A stretch of 8,895 nt of DNA from Methanosarcinales archaeon (GCA_030665925.1 DAOUYX010000055.1:1-8895); one strand, 5' to 3'. Counted from the first letter of the stretch, positions 1 through 6,074 are shown. Made by a program: numbers and translations. The notes: generated by a model not told the origin, from the letters alone.

Positions 1-424
1 CCTGGGCGGTATCTGCGGTGGCTCGTCCGGGCGGTTCCTGGAAGTGGCGGTGCGACGATTGGACGTGGACATTACGGAGTTGGGGCAGCTTGCGCTGAAG
101 TCGAAGACGAAGGCTGAAGAGCGGTTTGAGTTGCAGAGCTACTGCATGGTATTCGGGATACAGAGCCTTGTCGTTGCGCTGGCATCGGGCATCAAGCGAG
201 AGGATGTAGCGGCTGCCGCGTGTAGTTCCGTTGCTGAGCAAGTCTACGAGACGATGATCCAGGAGATGGAAGTACAACCCCCGGTTATCTTCGTTGGTGG
301 TGTGTCATTGGTAGAAGGCGTGAAGCGTGAGTTTGAGGATATGCTTGGCGTTGAGATTATTGTGCCGCCGTATTCGCAGTATGCGGGCGCGGTGGGTATG
401 GCTACGTTAGTGTCTGGGGTTTAA
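1..424 (+). CDS. Methanogenesis marker protein 15-like ATPase, C-terminal part (5' end outside window)
   Basis: Only the last 140 codons are present; the frame is open from base 2 and stops at TAA 422-424. It opens with ICGGSSGRFLE, the position of the C-A-A-G-T-G-x-F-L-E motif in 2-hydroxyacyl-CoA dehydratase and benzoyl-CoA reductase activators (HgdC/BadF/BcrA family). It continues with a CMVF segment followed by 'ALASGIKREDVAAAA'. The two cysteines (codons 14-16 and 143-145) match those that bind a [4Fe-4S] cluster at the dimer interface in HgdC. The end, with FVGGVSLVEG and PYSQYAGAVGMA, is typical of this ATPase fold and close to the methanogen-specific branch called marker protein 15. 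By family, the protein should couple ATP hydrolysis to low-potential electron transfer in the cytoplasm; its partner in methanogens is my inference only. An ordinary dehydratase activator is the alternative. A GTG at 44 is internal, not the start. Confidence 0.8.
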   Translation, partial: LGGICGGSSGRFLEVAVRRLDVDITELGQLALKSKTKAEERFELQSYCMVFGIQSLVVALASGIKREDVAAAACSSVAEQVYETMIQEMEVQPPVIFVGGVSLVEGVKREFEDMLGVEIIVPPYSQYAGAVGMATLVSGV

Positions 425-426
425 GG

Positions 427-626
427 ATCATTTGGAAGCATACAGACAATAGTCGGAAAAGAAGGGTTGATAAAGGAAAAGTTCAACTAGATGGTAGGAT
501 ATACGAACCAAGTTCGGATATAAGTCGTTAGACGAAATGGGGGAAAAAAGCTTAATATTTGTAATAGAGTTAAGAGGAAAGTTATATGGTGTAAAAATTG
601 ATGATGTAAAACAAAGCAATAAATGA
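427..626 (+). pseudogene. Decayed C-terminal fragment of a Mu/IS-type DDE transposase (tentative)
   Basis: Immediately after the marker-15 stop, the frame through 451-507 reads SRKRRVDKGKVQLDGRIYE. This resembles the 'R-x-V-x-x-x-G-x-V-x-L-x-G-x-x-Y-E' strand pattern of the small beta-barrel domain at the C-terminus of Mu/IS481/IS21-like transposases. That frame stops at 529-531. From 510 the next frame is open to TGA 624-626 and ends LRGKLYGVKIDDVKQSNK, again like the barrel's last strands ('G-K-x-Y-G-x-x-x-x-x-D'). Joining the two frames needs one extra base near 508; the related repeat at 3255-3275 has exactly that base (CTC against CC). There is no start codon, catalytic DDE core or 5' part, so this is a scar of a larger gene. 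Family assignment is from remembered pattern only. The short ATG reading frame 537-626 is part of this remnant. Confidence 0.45.
501..520 (+). repeat. Left copy of 20/21-nt direct repeat
   Basis: The sequence ATACGAAC followed by CAAGTTCGGATA recurs at 3255-3275 with one inserted T between the two blocks and is otherwise identical. Each copy holds a small inverted repeat (CGAAC/GTTCG here). Both copies lie in decayed coding sequence and bracket the AbiE-like module, so they may mark recombination ends or be pieces of related transposase copies. Confidence 0.65.
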
Positions 627-884
627 ATTGTTTTAGTGAAATATTTCCCCTTCCTCTCATTCTCATTGGAATCGCAGAATGGGAATGCGCCCCCAGGTCG
701 TTATTTCCAAATTGTTGTAGTCTGTATAAGAAATGCCGACTGGAACCTTCGAACCATTTTTACTATGGCGGTGGGATTCGAATCTTCCTCCGCACTCCCT
801 TTGAGTTAAGGCTATTGGTGTGTGAGTGAGGTGTGCATGCGATTTGTGCCGCAGGGGTCATTCTGTGACTCTAGCATCATCCAT
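627..884. other. Intergenic stretch, no supported gene
   Basis: Between the transposase remnant and the promoter zone of the regulator gene I see no gene I can support. The stretch is locally richer in G+C than the AT-rich flanks. It contains a stem-loop (658-687), two TTCGAA palindromes (748-753 and 777-782) and a GC-rich hairpin at 768-793 (arms GCGG/CCGC). It may be the tail of the same decayed insertion. Confidence 0.5.
658..687. repeat. Stem-loop, 10-bp arms
   Basis: CATTCTCATT (658-667) pairs with AATGGGAATG (678-687) over ten positions, nine Watson-Crick and one G-T wobble, around a 10-nt loop. It lies 32 bp past the end of the transposase remnant. No T-tract follows on the plus strand, so a classical terminator is unlikely. 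An insertion-sequence end or a structured RNA is possible. Confidence 0.5.
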
Positions 885-927
885 TCCTACCTCTTTTTGA
901 TTCCTGTAGAGGATTTTTGAGGTAGGA
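885..927. promoter_or_regulatory. Inverted repeat upstream of the AbiEi-like gene, candidate operator
   Basis: TCCTACCTC (885-893) and GAGGTAGGA (919-927) are a perfect 9-bp inverted repeat with centres about 34 bp apart, roughly three helical turns. It lies about 70-110 bp upstream of the winged-helix gene. Inside it, TCCT/AGGA and two TTTTTGA blocks add partial symmetry. Antitoxins of the AbiE type are known to repress their own promoter by binding inverted repeats, so autoregulation is a reasonable inference. The motif GGTAGGATA (921-929) also occurs at 493-501. A transcription terminator is the alternative. Confidence 0.45.
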
Positions 928-960
928 TACCAACTATAAAATAAACCAAAAAAGCAAAGG

Positions 961-970
961 AATATATATA
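961..970 (+). promoter_or_regulatory. TATA box for the AbiE-like operon
   Basis: AATATATATA ends about 26 bp before the ATG at 996. At the usual archaeal TATA-to-start spacing, transcription would begin at or just before the start codon, giving a nearly leaderless mRNA. This agrees with the absence of a ribosome binding site. A second AT-rich candidate (CTATAAAATAAA, 934-945) lies further upstream. Confidence 0.5.
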
Positions 971-995
971 GAGTGCCCACATAGTTTATATTATC

Positions 996-2000
996 ATGAA
1001 TTCCAAGTCCGTAATCTTTGCCTTAGTCTCGATTAGACATCATCCGCTAAGGGACCTTGTTAAGAGACTTCCATATGCTGAACGTACAGCATATAAACAG
1101 GTAAAAAACCTTGAAGATGATGGATTGATTATGAATCATGATGGAATCATTGAAGTATCTCAAGGTTTTAGGGCTCAAAAGTTAAGAGAAATCTACATTC
1201 TTTCCCTTAGTTATGGTATCGACCCGGAAATCTTGACCAGGGATAGCACCTTATCTATTTGGAAGGAAATTACACAGGAAACTATGTTCGATAAACTCCA
1301 GCATAAGACCAATTTCTCTCACGTTACCGTAGGGAGGGCATTGATGTTCCTCAAAAACGCGGGCCTAATCGAATATACTAAAGGCAAACCTATCATCGCC
1401 AGGAAGGTAAACAATCACCCCATGAACAAGAAACTTCATGAGTTCTTGTCAGAATCGGAGAAGAAAGAGGTTGTTTTCTATTCTGGACGAAGCCCATTTC
1501 AGGAGCTGCTCAAGACCCCTGAGCAGATCGAGAAAATACTCTACGAGCAGATCGACAAAGGCCTTGCTGTAAGGGATACTGGCTTTCTTGTCAAGGGAAA
1601 GGAGGGGGCTGTGACCATCATCGAGAGCGTGGACAAGGATCTGACACTGGAGGAATACTTCATCAGGAAGCTTATAACCACTGAAGGAGTTGAGGATATC
1701 TGTGCAAGGATCATTTCCCAGGAGAAGTTAGATTATTTGAAACTTCTAGATATTGCCAAGAAACGCGATATGGTAAACACTGTTGGACTCTATCTGGACC
1801 TTGTCAATGAAATCAAGGAGATGGTGCCTCATGCTGTATTGAGGGATTTTCAAGAGAAGAAATCAAAAAGGAGAAAGACGTTCCTTAAACAGGAGAAGCA
1901 ATACGGGAAGAGTGGTTGGGAGGGTCCGTACGAAAAGAAATGGAATGTGAACATCTATTTGGACCTAGGAGCTATTAGACATGGAGTTAGGTCATTATGA
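996..2000 (+). CDS. Winged-helix regulator, AbiEi-like antitoxin
   Basis: The product has 334 residues. Residues 1-60 and about 84-140 each look like a winged-helix DNA-binding unit (helices around RTAYKQVKNLEDDGLI and SHVTVGRALMFLKNAGLI, each followed by a short wing). The remaining C-terminal part is mixed helix/strand, ends in a lysine-rich stretch (about 288-305), and has no motif I can name. The stop overlaps the next gene's ATG (ATGA, 1997-2000), so the two are translationally coupled. A DNA-binding protein in front of an AbiEii-type nucleotidyltransferase is the arrangement of type IV (AbiE) toxin-antitoxin/abortive-infection systems. There it would repress the operon and neutralise the toxin. 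The start is the first ATG, 26 bp after a TATA box, without a Shine-Dalgarno. Two HTH units instead of one is a departure from classical AbiEi; a plain transcription regulator is the alternative. Confidence 0.65.
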   Translation: MNSKSVIFALVSIRHHPLRDLVKRLPYAERTAYKQVKNLEDDGLIMNHDGIIEVSQGFRAQKLREIYILSLSYGIDPEILTRDSTLSIWKEITQETMFDKLQHKTNFSHVTVGRALMFLKNAGLIEYTKGKPIIARKVNNHPMNKKLHEFLSESEKKEVVFYSGRSPFQELLKTPEQIEKILYEQIDKGLAVRDTGFLVKGKEGAVTIIESVDKDLTLEEYFIRKLITTEGVEDICARIISQEKLDYLKLLDIAKKRDMVNTVGLYLDLVNEIKEMVPHAVLRDFQEKKSKRRKTFLKQEKQYGKSGWEGPYEKKWNVNIYLDLGAIRHGVRSL

Positions 2001-2728
2001 ATCTGGAAGGGTTTTCTGAATATGTTAAAGAGGATATTGAGGACCAGAGCCTTGAAATCCTTGAGAAGATAAACGATAAACTTATTATTATTGGCGGGTG
2101 GGGTGTAAGAGCCCATCTAGGGGAGGGACACCATCGATATACTCTGGATGTAGACGGGGTAACTGATGATGAAGCCCTTCTAGATATCAAAGAGATATTA
2201 TCTGAAATGGATCTTGAAAAAAGAGATGCAGAAAGGGGTATCCGTTTCTATAGGCAATATAAACCAAGAGTAAAAGTCCCAGAAGAATCCAAGAAGGCAA
2301 TTAGTGAAGTTCAACTTAGGATAGAAATTTCTGGGCCTAGAATCAAGGAACATGATACACATCACTACTTTGAATTTAGCCTTTCTGATTATGACATGAT
2401 AGATATCCCATATCATGGCAAGGAAGGGAAGGTTGATGTGAAAGTCCCCCCGATCGAGCACATGGCTGCTGTCAAATTGGGATTGCCAGTGGATTACAAG
2501 AACAATCACGATGCTGCTATGCTACTTAGAAGATGTGATATTGATAGAGTCATTCAGATCATACAAGATAATGATGACTGGGTAGAAATGGTACTAAGAA
2601 GGATGCCTAAGCTAAAAGGAAGGATTTCACAGGCAGAACGCATTGAAAACACTCTTGCTTTGACCGCAGGATTAGACATAAAAGCACATATTCAGAAACT
2701 AATTCAGATAGAAAAGGCACTCAGATAA
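1997..2728 (+). CDS. AbiEii-like nucleotidyltransferase (putative toxin)
   Basis: The product has 243 residues and belongs to the DNA polymerase beta-like nucleotidyltransferase superfamily. It shows the signature GG (33-34) in IIIGGWGVRAH, then R-Y-T-L-D-V-D with the two metal-binding aspartates D51 and D53; E110 in LRIEIS may be the third carboxylate. The segment from 155 (HMAAVKLGLP) through YKNNHDAAMLL (about 167-177) matches the 'K-L-x(n)-K-x-x-D-x-x-L-L' helix usual in AbiEii/MNT proteins. By family it would transfer nucleotides to RNA such as tRNA or to protein, slowing growth unless checked by its partner. It overlaps the upstream regulator gene by ATGA and has no promoter of its own. 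The R-x-T-L-D-V-D core appears intact, so the enzyme is likely active. Substrate specificity cannot be read from the sequence. Confidence 0.75.
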   Translation: MNLEGFSEYVKEDIEDQSLEILEKINDKLIIIGGWGVRAHLGEGHHRYTLDVDGVTDDEALLDIKEILSEMDLEKRDAERGIRFYRQYKPRVKVPEESKKAISEVQLRIEISGPRIKEHDTHHYFEFSLSDYDMIDIPYHGKEGKVDVKVPPIEHMAAVKLGLPVDYKNNHDAAMLLRRCDIDRVIQIIQDNDDWVEMVLRRMPKLKGRISQAERIENTLALTAGLDIKAHIQKLIQIEKALR

Positions 2729-2779
2729 CCCTATGATTATTTCTTAAAACGATAATGTCCAAAATAAAAAGGGAAAAAT

Positions 2780-3097
2780 GTGACAAGTGCTGTAAAGAAA
2801 GTCACAAACAATCCTGAAACGATCACAAATTTTATGCTGGATTATGTCGAACATGGTGTTGGCTTCACAAACGCATATGGTGATATGTGGGGGGGTTATT
2901 ATTCAAGTATTGAGGGTATGTTCGAATCACTAGAAAACTATCTTATGAAAAATGTTGATAAAATAGATATTGAGGCGACTATGAATAGAATAGAGGATTT
3001 CGTTAGCAAGAGTAACGGTATTGGGTGGGGATTTCACGATAATCTTTTTGATATGTATGCGGCTTTGAAATTTAGTATTAAGGAATTGAACAAGTGA
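2780..3097 (+). CDS. Hypothetical protein, 105 residues
   Basis: I do not firmly recognise this protein. It is small, soluble-looking and rich in aromatic residues, with a YGDMWGGYYSSIEGMFESL stretch (about 34-52) and a C-terminal helical part ending in FSIKELNK. There is no signal peptide, membrane segment or cysteine motif. It faintly recalls short uncharacterised proteins of the DUF6155 type, from memory only. Translation must begin at GTG 2780 or later, since an in-frame TAA lies at 2765-2767; the overlapping ATG at 2778 is out of frame. It follows the nucleotidyltransferase gene by 51 bp on the same strand and has similar AT-rich composition. It may therefore be a third member of the AbiE-like module or an independent cargo gene. 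Confidence 0.6.
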   Translation: MTSAVKKVTNNPETITNFMLDYVEHGVGFTNAYGDMWGGYYSSIEGMFESLENYLMKNVDKIDIEATMNRIEDFVSKSNGIGWGFHDNLFDMYAALKFSIKELNK

Positions 3098-3114
3098 GAA
3101 GGACTATTTCACAG

Positions 3115-3128
3115 TTTTCGCTTTTTTT
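3115..3128 (+). terminator. T-rich terminator after the AbiE-like cluster
   Basis: TTTT (3115-3118) and a run of seven T (3122-3128) follow the stop of the 105-residue gene by 17-30 bp. Archaeal RNA polymerase commonly terminates at such oligo-T tracts without needing a hairpin. Confidence 0.4.
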
Positions 3129-3160
3129 CCAAAATCCTCTTTCGAAGATACGCTCAAAAT

Positions 3161-3291
3161 CACTTCGTCACAGCTTTTAGAGTAGAGCGGTGGGGATATA
3201 AGATCTATTCCAAGAACTACGGGGTCATAGAATAGAAGCAGCAGAACGACAGAAATACGAACTCAAGTTCGGATACACTGACGTTATGTAA
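3161..3291 (+). pseudogene. Decayed coding remnant, family not identified
   Basis: The frame through 3173-3232 reads FRVERWGYKIYSKNYGVIE in its downstream part and stops at TAG 3233-3235. A second frame, 3235-3288, reads EAAERQKYELKFGYTDVM and stops at TAA 3289-3291. Dropping two bases at the junction gives one continuous protein-like sequence, suggesting the 3' end of a broken gene. It has no start codon, and its 5' part is missing or unreadable. The segment YELKFGY is shared with the remnant at 427-626 once that one's missing base is restored. A second transposase scar is possible but not shown, and the protein-like look may be chance. Confidence 0.3.
3255..3275 (+). repeat. Right copy of 20/21-nt direct repeat
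   Basis: This copy reads ATACGAAC, T, CAAGTTCGGATA and matches 501-520 except for the inserted T. Its internal inverted repeat is CGAACT/AGTTCG, one base pair longer than in the left copy. The two copies are about 2.75 kb apart and enclose the AbiE-like genes. Confidence 0.65.
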
Positions 3292-3296
3292 ACTAC

Positions 3297-3342
3297 ATTT
3301 TTAAAAAATCCGATTTTTTGTTGATGGGCTTTATCAACGGAG
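3297..3342 (+). promoter_or_regulatory. AT-rich promoter element and structured leader of the ATP-grasp gene
   Basis: TTTTTAAAAAAT at 3298-3309 is the best TATA-like element before the GTG at 3359. It overlaps a perfect inverted repeat, AAAAAAT (3303-3309) and ATTTTTT (3313-3319), 3 nt apart. Directly after it, GTTGAT (3320-3325) and ATCAAC (3333-3338) form a 6-bp stem with a 7-nt loop, abutting GGAG (3339-3342), the only Shine-Dalgarno-like sequence. GGAG is unusually far (16 nt) from the GTG, so translation could depend on leader folding. Confidence 0.4.
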
Positions 3343-3358
3343 AATTCAATCTTCTAAT

Positions 3359-4579
3359 GTGAAGCCACGAATTATGCTTTCCGGTAATGGTGCGTTTGCA
3401 CATTCCACCATGCAAATCCTTCGTGATAGCGGAGCAGAAGTAAGCTGTTATCTTACCCGCGATAATGGTAATTTTGGAGCTTCTTTAGTTGGTAAAACTT
3501 GGATACAAAGGGATCATCCTTCACCTATTCCCATTATCCGAAAATGGAAACCAGATGCAATACTTCCCATGTCCATTGATTGGCATAATGAACCGTGGGC
3601 GAGAGAGCTAAAAACACCTATTTTTTCCCCTTTTGGAGAAGCGATAAAAATTGAACGTAATCGTGATTTTGCCCGTGCGTTATGCGAAGAATTTAACATT
3701 GCTTATCCTCGTACTTATTTAGCAAAAAATAAATTGGATGCTTTAGAAATTCTTAAGAATGATCCGCAACCATATGTAATCAAAAATCCCATTTGTTCTC
3801 CTAAAAGTCCGATTCAGGCCATTGTTTGTAACTCAGTGGAGGATACTCACGAGTGGTTGAATTGGGTTGATTTTTCGGAAGGAGTATTTTTACAAGAATA
3901 TCTTGGTACGGAAGAGATTGCCCATTTTGCTTTTGTTTGCAATGGAAATATTCAAAGCATTATGACGCACTGGGAATACAAACGCGCATTTACAGGAGAT
4001 ATGGGCCCTATTGCTGGCGCACCACTGGGTAGTCTGGTGGAACAAGATCTAAATGATAAATATGGCTTGCTGCGTGAATTCATATTGCCGCTTCAGCCGT
4101 GGCTAGAAAAAACACATTTTTGCGGAATACTATCTGTAAGCGCGGTTAAAAAAAACAAAAGATGGCATGTAATTGAATACAATGTGCGAATCGGCGTAAC
4201 GATCAATGCATTTATTTTACAATTGCTTAAAAATCCCGCGGAGGTTATCATTGCTGTTGCAACGGGCAGAAAAATCAAGCCATCTTGGGATTACTCCAAA
4301 AAATGGGGTTGTTCACTTACACTTGCAGGTTACGGGTATCCATATCCCTTGTCAGTAAAACCACCCAAATTACCTGTTTCACTTACTGCCACTTTGGATT
4401 GCGATTTGTGGTGGAATGAGGTAGATAAAGCAGACAATGGATTATATACCTGCGGTCATCGAATTGCGGAAGTGGCATCTCTTGCTGAAAATAAGCAAGA
4501 AGCTGTAAGTATGGTATATAAAAACATTGAAAAAGTTCAATGTCTGGGGAGTTATTATCGCTTAGATATTGGGAGATAA
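3359..4579 (+). CDS. PurD-like ATP-grasp ligase with altered substrate motif
   Basis: The product has 406 residues, slightly shorter than typical GAR synthetase (PurD). PurD-like features run in order. The N-terminal domain starts IMLSGNGAFAHS where PurD has its glycine-rich loop. Then come ERNRDFARALCEEFNIAYPRTY (99-120), the ATP-binding lysine region YVIKNP (139-144), QEYLGTEE (179-186), and EYKRAFTGDMGP (206-217) matching PurD D-H-K-R-x-x-D-G-D-x-G-P. E273 and N275 in IEYN are metal ligands. The end, CGHRIAEVAS to YYRLDIGR, matches PurD G-G-R-V-x-x-V-x-A to Y-R-x-D-I-G. What differs is telling: PurD R-F-G-D-P-E-T-Q is replaced by R-I-G-V-T-I-N-A (277-284), and the A-D-G-L-A-A-G-K-G loop by NPICSPKSP. 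It probably still joins a carboxylate and an amine using ATP, but likely not phosphoribosylamine and glycine. GTG is the only possible start; an in-frame TAA lies at 3302. AT-rich composition and lack of partner genes suggest acquisition. Confidence 0.7.
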   Translation: MKPRIMLSGNGAFAHSTMQILRDSGAEVSCYLTRDNGNFGASLVGKTWIQRDHPSPIPIIRKWKPDAILPMSIDWHNEPWARELKTPIFSPFGEAIKIERNRDFARALCEEFNIAYPRTYLAKNKLDALEILKNDPQPYVIKNPICSPKSPIQAIVCNSVEDTHEWLNWVDFSEGVFLQEYLGTEEIAHFAFVCNGNIQSIMTHWEYKRAFTGDMGPIAGAPLGSLVEQDLNDKYGLLREFILPLQPWLEKTHFCGILSVSAVKKNKRWHVIEYNVRIGVTINAFILQLLKNPAEVIIAVATGRKIKPSWDYSKKWGCSLTLAGYGYPYPLSVKPPKLPVSLTATLDCDLWWNEVDKADNGLYTCGHRIAEVASLAENKQEAVSMVYKNIEKVQCLGSYYRLDIGR

Positions 4580-4614
4580 TAACTGATATATGAAATTACT
4601 GCCTCTAAACGGAG

Positions 4615-4622
4615 AAAAAAAA
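4615..4622 (-). terminator. Oligo-T terminator of lysA
   Basis: Eight consecutive A on the plus strand read as eight T on the minus strand, about 65 bp beyond the lysA stop. This is a typical archaeal termination tract. The rest of the 107-bp space between the convergent genes holds nothing else I can support. Confidence 0.45.
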
Positions 4623-4686
4623 TGAAACTGATCTTGACACACCGTATCCATTCATTGATCGTTAAGCACTCTTTTATATGGGTATA

Positions 4687-5970
4687 TCACTTCTTCAACC
4701 GCTGCGGAATCACTTGAGTTCTTATCACATCTTCAATGCTTTCTTTCGATCTGATTAAGTCCACTGCACCATCACGCACTAAGACTTCAGCACATCGTGG
4801 ACGTACATTGTACTGAGAGCTCATGGAGAACCCGTACGCACCCGCGTCTAATATCGCAACCAAATCACCTCTCTTCACGGGGGGTAGCATCCGATCCTTC
4901 GCGATTATATCCCCTGACTCGCATATCTGGCCGGCCACAGTAGATAACACCGAAGCTGGCTCGTTGAGCTTGTTCGCGACTACGACCTCATGATACGCAT
5001 CGTACATCACGGGTCGTAAGAAGAGGTTGAAGCCCGCATCTATTGCCACGAAATTTTTATACGCCTGCTTCACGGTGTTAACCCTGCTCAGCAGTATTGA
5101 AGCAGGGCCAACGATAGACCTGCCCGGCTCCAGCACCAGTTTAAGATTGATGCCTAACGATTCCAGCTTTGCTTCAAACGTTGGCAGAATCATCTCCGCG
5201 AGGTCTTTTGGCGTCGATGCTATCTCCTGCTCTTTATGATAGGATATGCCCAGTCCGCCACCGAGGTCCACGAATTCGAGTTCGATCCCTCGTTCGTACA
5301 AGCCTTCGACGAGCTGCATCATCTTCTCGGTCGCTTCCCGAAAGACGCTTATGTCCAGTATTTGCGACCCGATATGACAATGTATGCCCTTGATGCCGAT
5401 GTTCGGCAGCTTTGCGGCTTCCTCATAGGTTTGGAGTATCTCATTATAAGGGATACCGAATTGTGACGTACGCAGACCTGTGGCTATCTTCGGATTGACT
5501 TTTGGCGATACGTCAGGGTTCACCCGCATCGCAATTTCCGCCTCCTCGCCCATTTTCACTGCGACTGCGGATAAGGTTTGCAATTCTTCACGCGAATCCA
5601 CGGATACCTTTACCTGCGATTCTACCGCTGCTCTCAGCTCCTCTTCGCTCTTCGAGTTGCCGTTGAACAGGACCTTGTTCAAAGGTATACCGGCTAACTT
5701 CACCAGTTGGAGTTCACCGCCGGAAAACACGTCCGCACCTGCGCCTTCTTGCGCCAGGATTCGTAAGATCGCGAGATTACCGTTCGCTTTTACCGCGAAA
5801 TAAATGTCATTATCCACCGTTTGAAACGCGTTTTTATAGCTCCTGAAATTATCTCTTATCTTGTTCTCATCGGTGATGTAAAGCGGTGTTCCGTACCGCT
5901 CCGCCAGATCTACTACGTCCACGCCGCCGAAAATCAAATGCTCGTTTTCTTCTTCCCCTACTTGTGACAT
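4687..5970 (-). CDS. lysA: Diaminopimelate decarboxylase
   Basis: The product has 427 residues, full length for the family. This PLP enzyme removes CO2 from meso-diaminopimelate in the last step of lysine synthesis in the cytoplasm. All hallmarks of a fold-type III decarboxylase are visible: YFAVKAN with the PLP lysine K61, CHIGSQ (198-203), the phosphate-binding GGGLG (237-241), EPGRS (281-285), CESGD with catalytic C350 and E351, and Y379 in GAYGFSMSSQYN near the end. The CESGD motif favours lysA over ornithine/arginine or carboxynorspermidine decarboxylases. The ATG at 5970-5968 is preceded by GGTGGG as ribosome binding site. No other lysine genes lie nearby. It diverges from the DUF364 gene across a 104-bp promoter region, and a palindrome there may control it. 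Confidence 0.95.
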   Translation of the reverse strand: MSQVGEEENEHLIFGGVDVVDLAERYGTPLYITDENKIRDNFRSYKNAFQTVDNDIYFAVKANGNLAILRILAQEGAGADVFSGGELQLVKLAGIPLNKVLFNGNSKSEEELRAAVESQVKVSVDSREELQTLSAVAVKMGEEAEIAMRVNPDVSPKVNPKIATGLRTSQFGIPYNEILQTYEEAAKLPNIGIKGIHCHIGSQILDISVFREATEKMMQLVEGLYERGIELEFVDLGGGLGISYHKEQEIASTPKDLAEMILPTFEAKLESLGINLKLVLEPGRSIVGPASILLSRVNTVKQAYKNFVAIDAGFNLFLRPVMYDAYHEVVVANKLNEPASVLSTVAGQICESGDIIAKDRMLPPVKRGDLVAILDAGAYGFSMSSQYNVRPRCAEVLVRDGAVDLIRSKESIEDVIRTQVIPQRLKK

Positions 5971-5991
5971 CGTTACCCACCGTTAAGATTT

Positions 5992-6001
5992 AGAACGTTC
6001 T
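5992..6001. promoter_or_regulatory. 10-bp palindrome between divergent promoters, candidate operator
   Basis: AGAACGTTCT is a perfect palindrome lying between the lysA TATA element (6005-6013) and the predicted lysA transcription start. A repressor bound there would block lysA transcription. The cognate regulator is unknown. Confidence 0.35.
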
Positions 6002-6004
6002 TTT

Positions 6005-6013
6005 GATAAATAG
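6005..6013 (-). promoter_or_regulatory. TATA element of lysA
   Basis: On the minus strand this reads CTATTTATC, 35-43 bp upstream of the lysA ATG. At standard spacing transcription would start near 5983, leaving a short leader that still holds the GGTGGG ribosome binding site. Confidence 0.4.
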
Positions 6014-6045
6014 TTTCTCTTTACGTGTCCACGCACCAAGACATA

Positions 6046-6058
6046 AAATATTTAATTT
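6046..6058 (+). promoter_or_regulatory. TATA element of the DUF364 gene
   Basis: AAATATTTAATTT lies about 17-29 bp before the ATG at 6075. There is no Shine-Dalgarno between them, so this transcript is probably leaderless. Confidence 0.45.
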
Positions 6059-6074
6059 AATACTATCGCTTTAA

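Noticed and set aside
741..800. tRNA-like T-arm signals: TTCGAA at 748-753 and GATTCGAATC at 775-784, suggesting a tRNA or a tRNA 3' end used as an attachment site.
   Set aside because: On neither strand do the bases around TTCGAAT form the required 5-bp T-stem with G53-C61, and no D-arm or anticodon arm could be placed. The motif is a palindrome by itself.
623..829. 68-codon plus-strand reading frame overlapping the transposase remnant's stop by ATGA.
   Set aside because: Composition is odd (clusters of Cys, Pro and Phe), no promoter or ribosome binding site is seen, and it spans hairpins and palindromes. It looks like chance in non-coding DNA.
4622..4717. 31-codon frame preceded by GGAG and A-tract, between the ATP-grasp gene and lysA.
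   Set aside because: Very short and running into lysA on the opposite strand. The A-tract is better explained as the lysA terminator. A truncated downstream gene of the ATP-grasp operon cannot be excluded.
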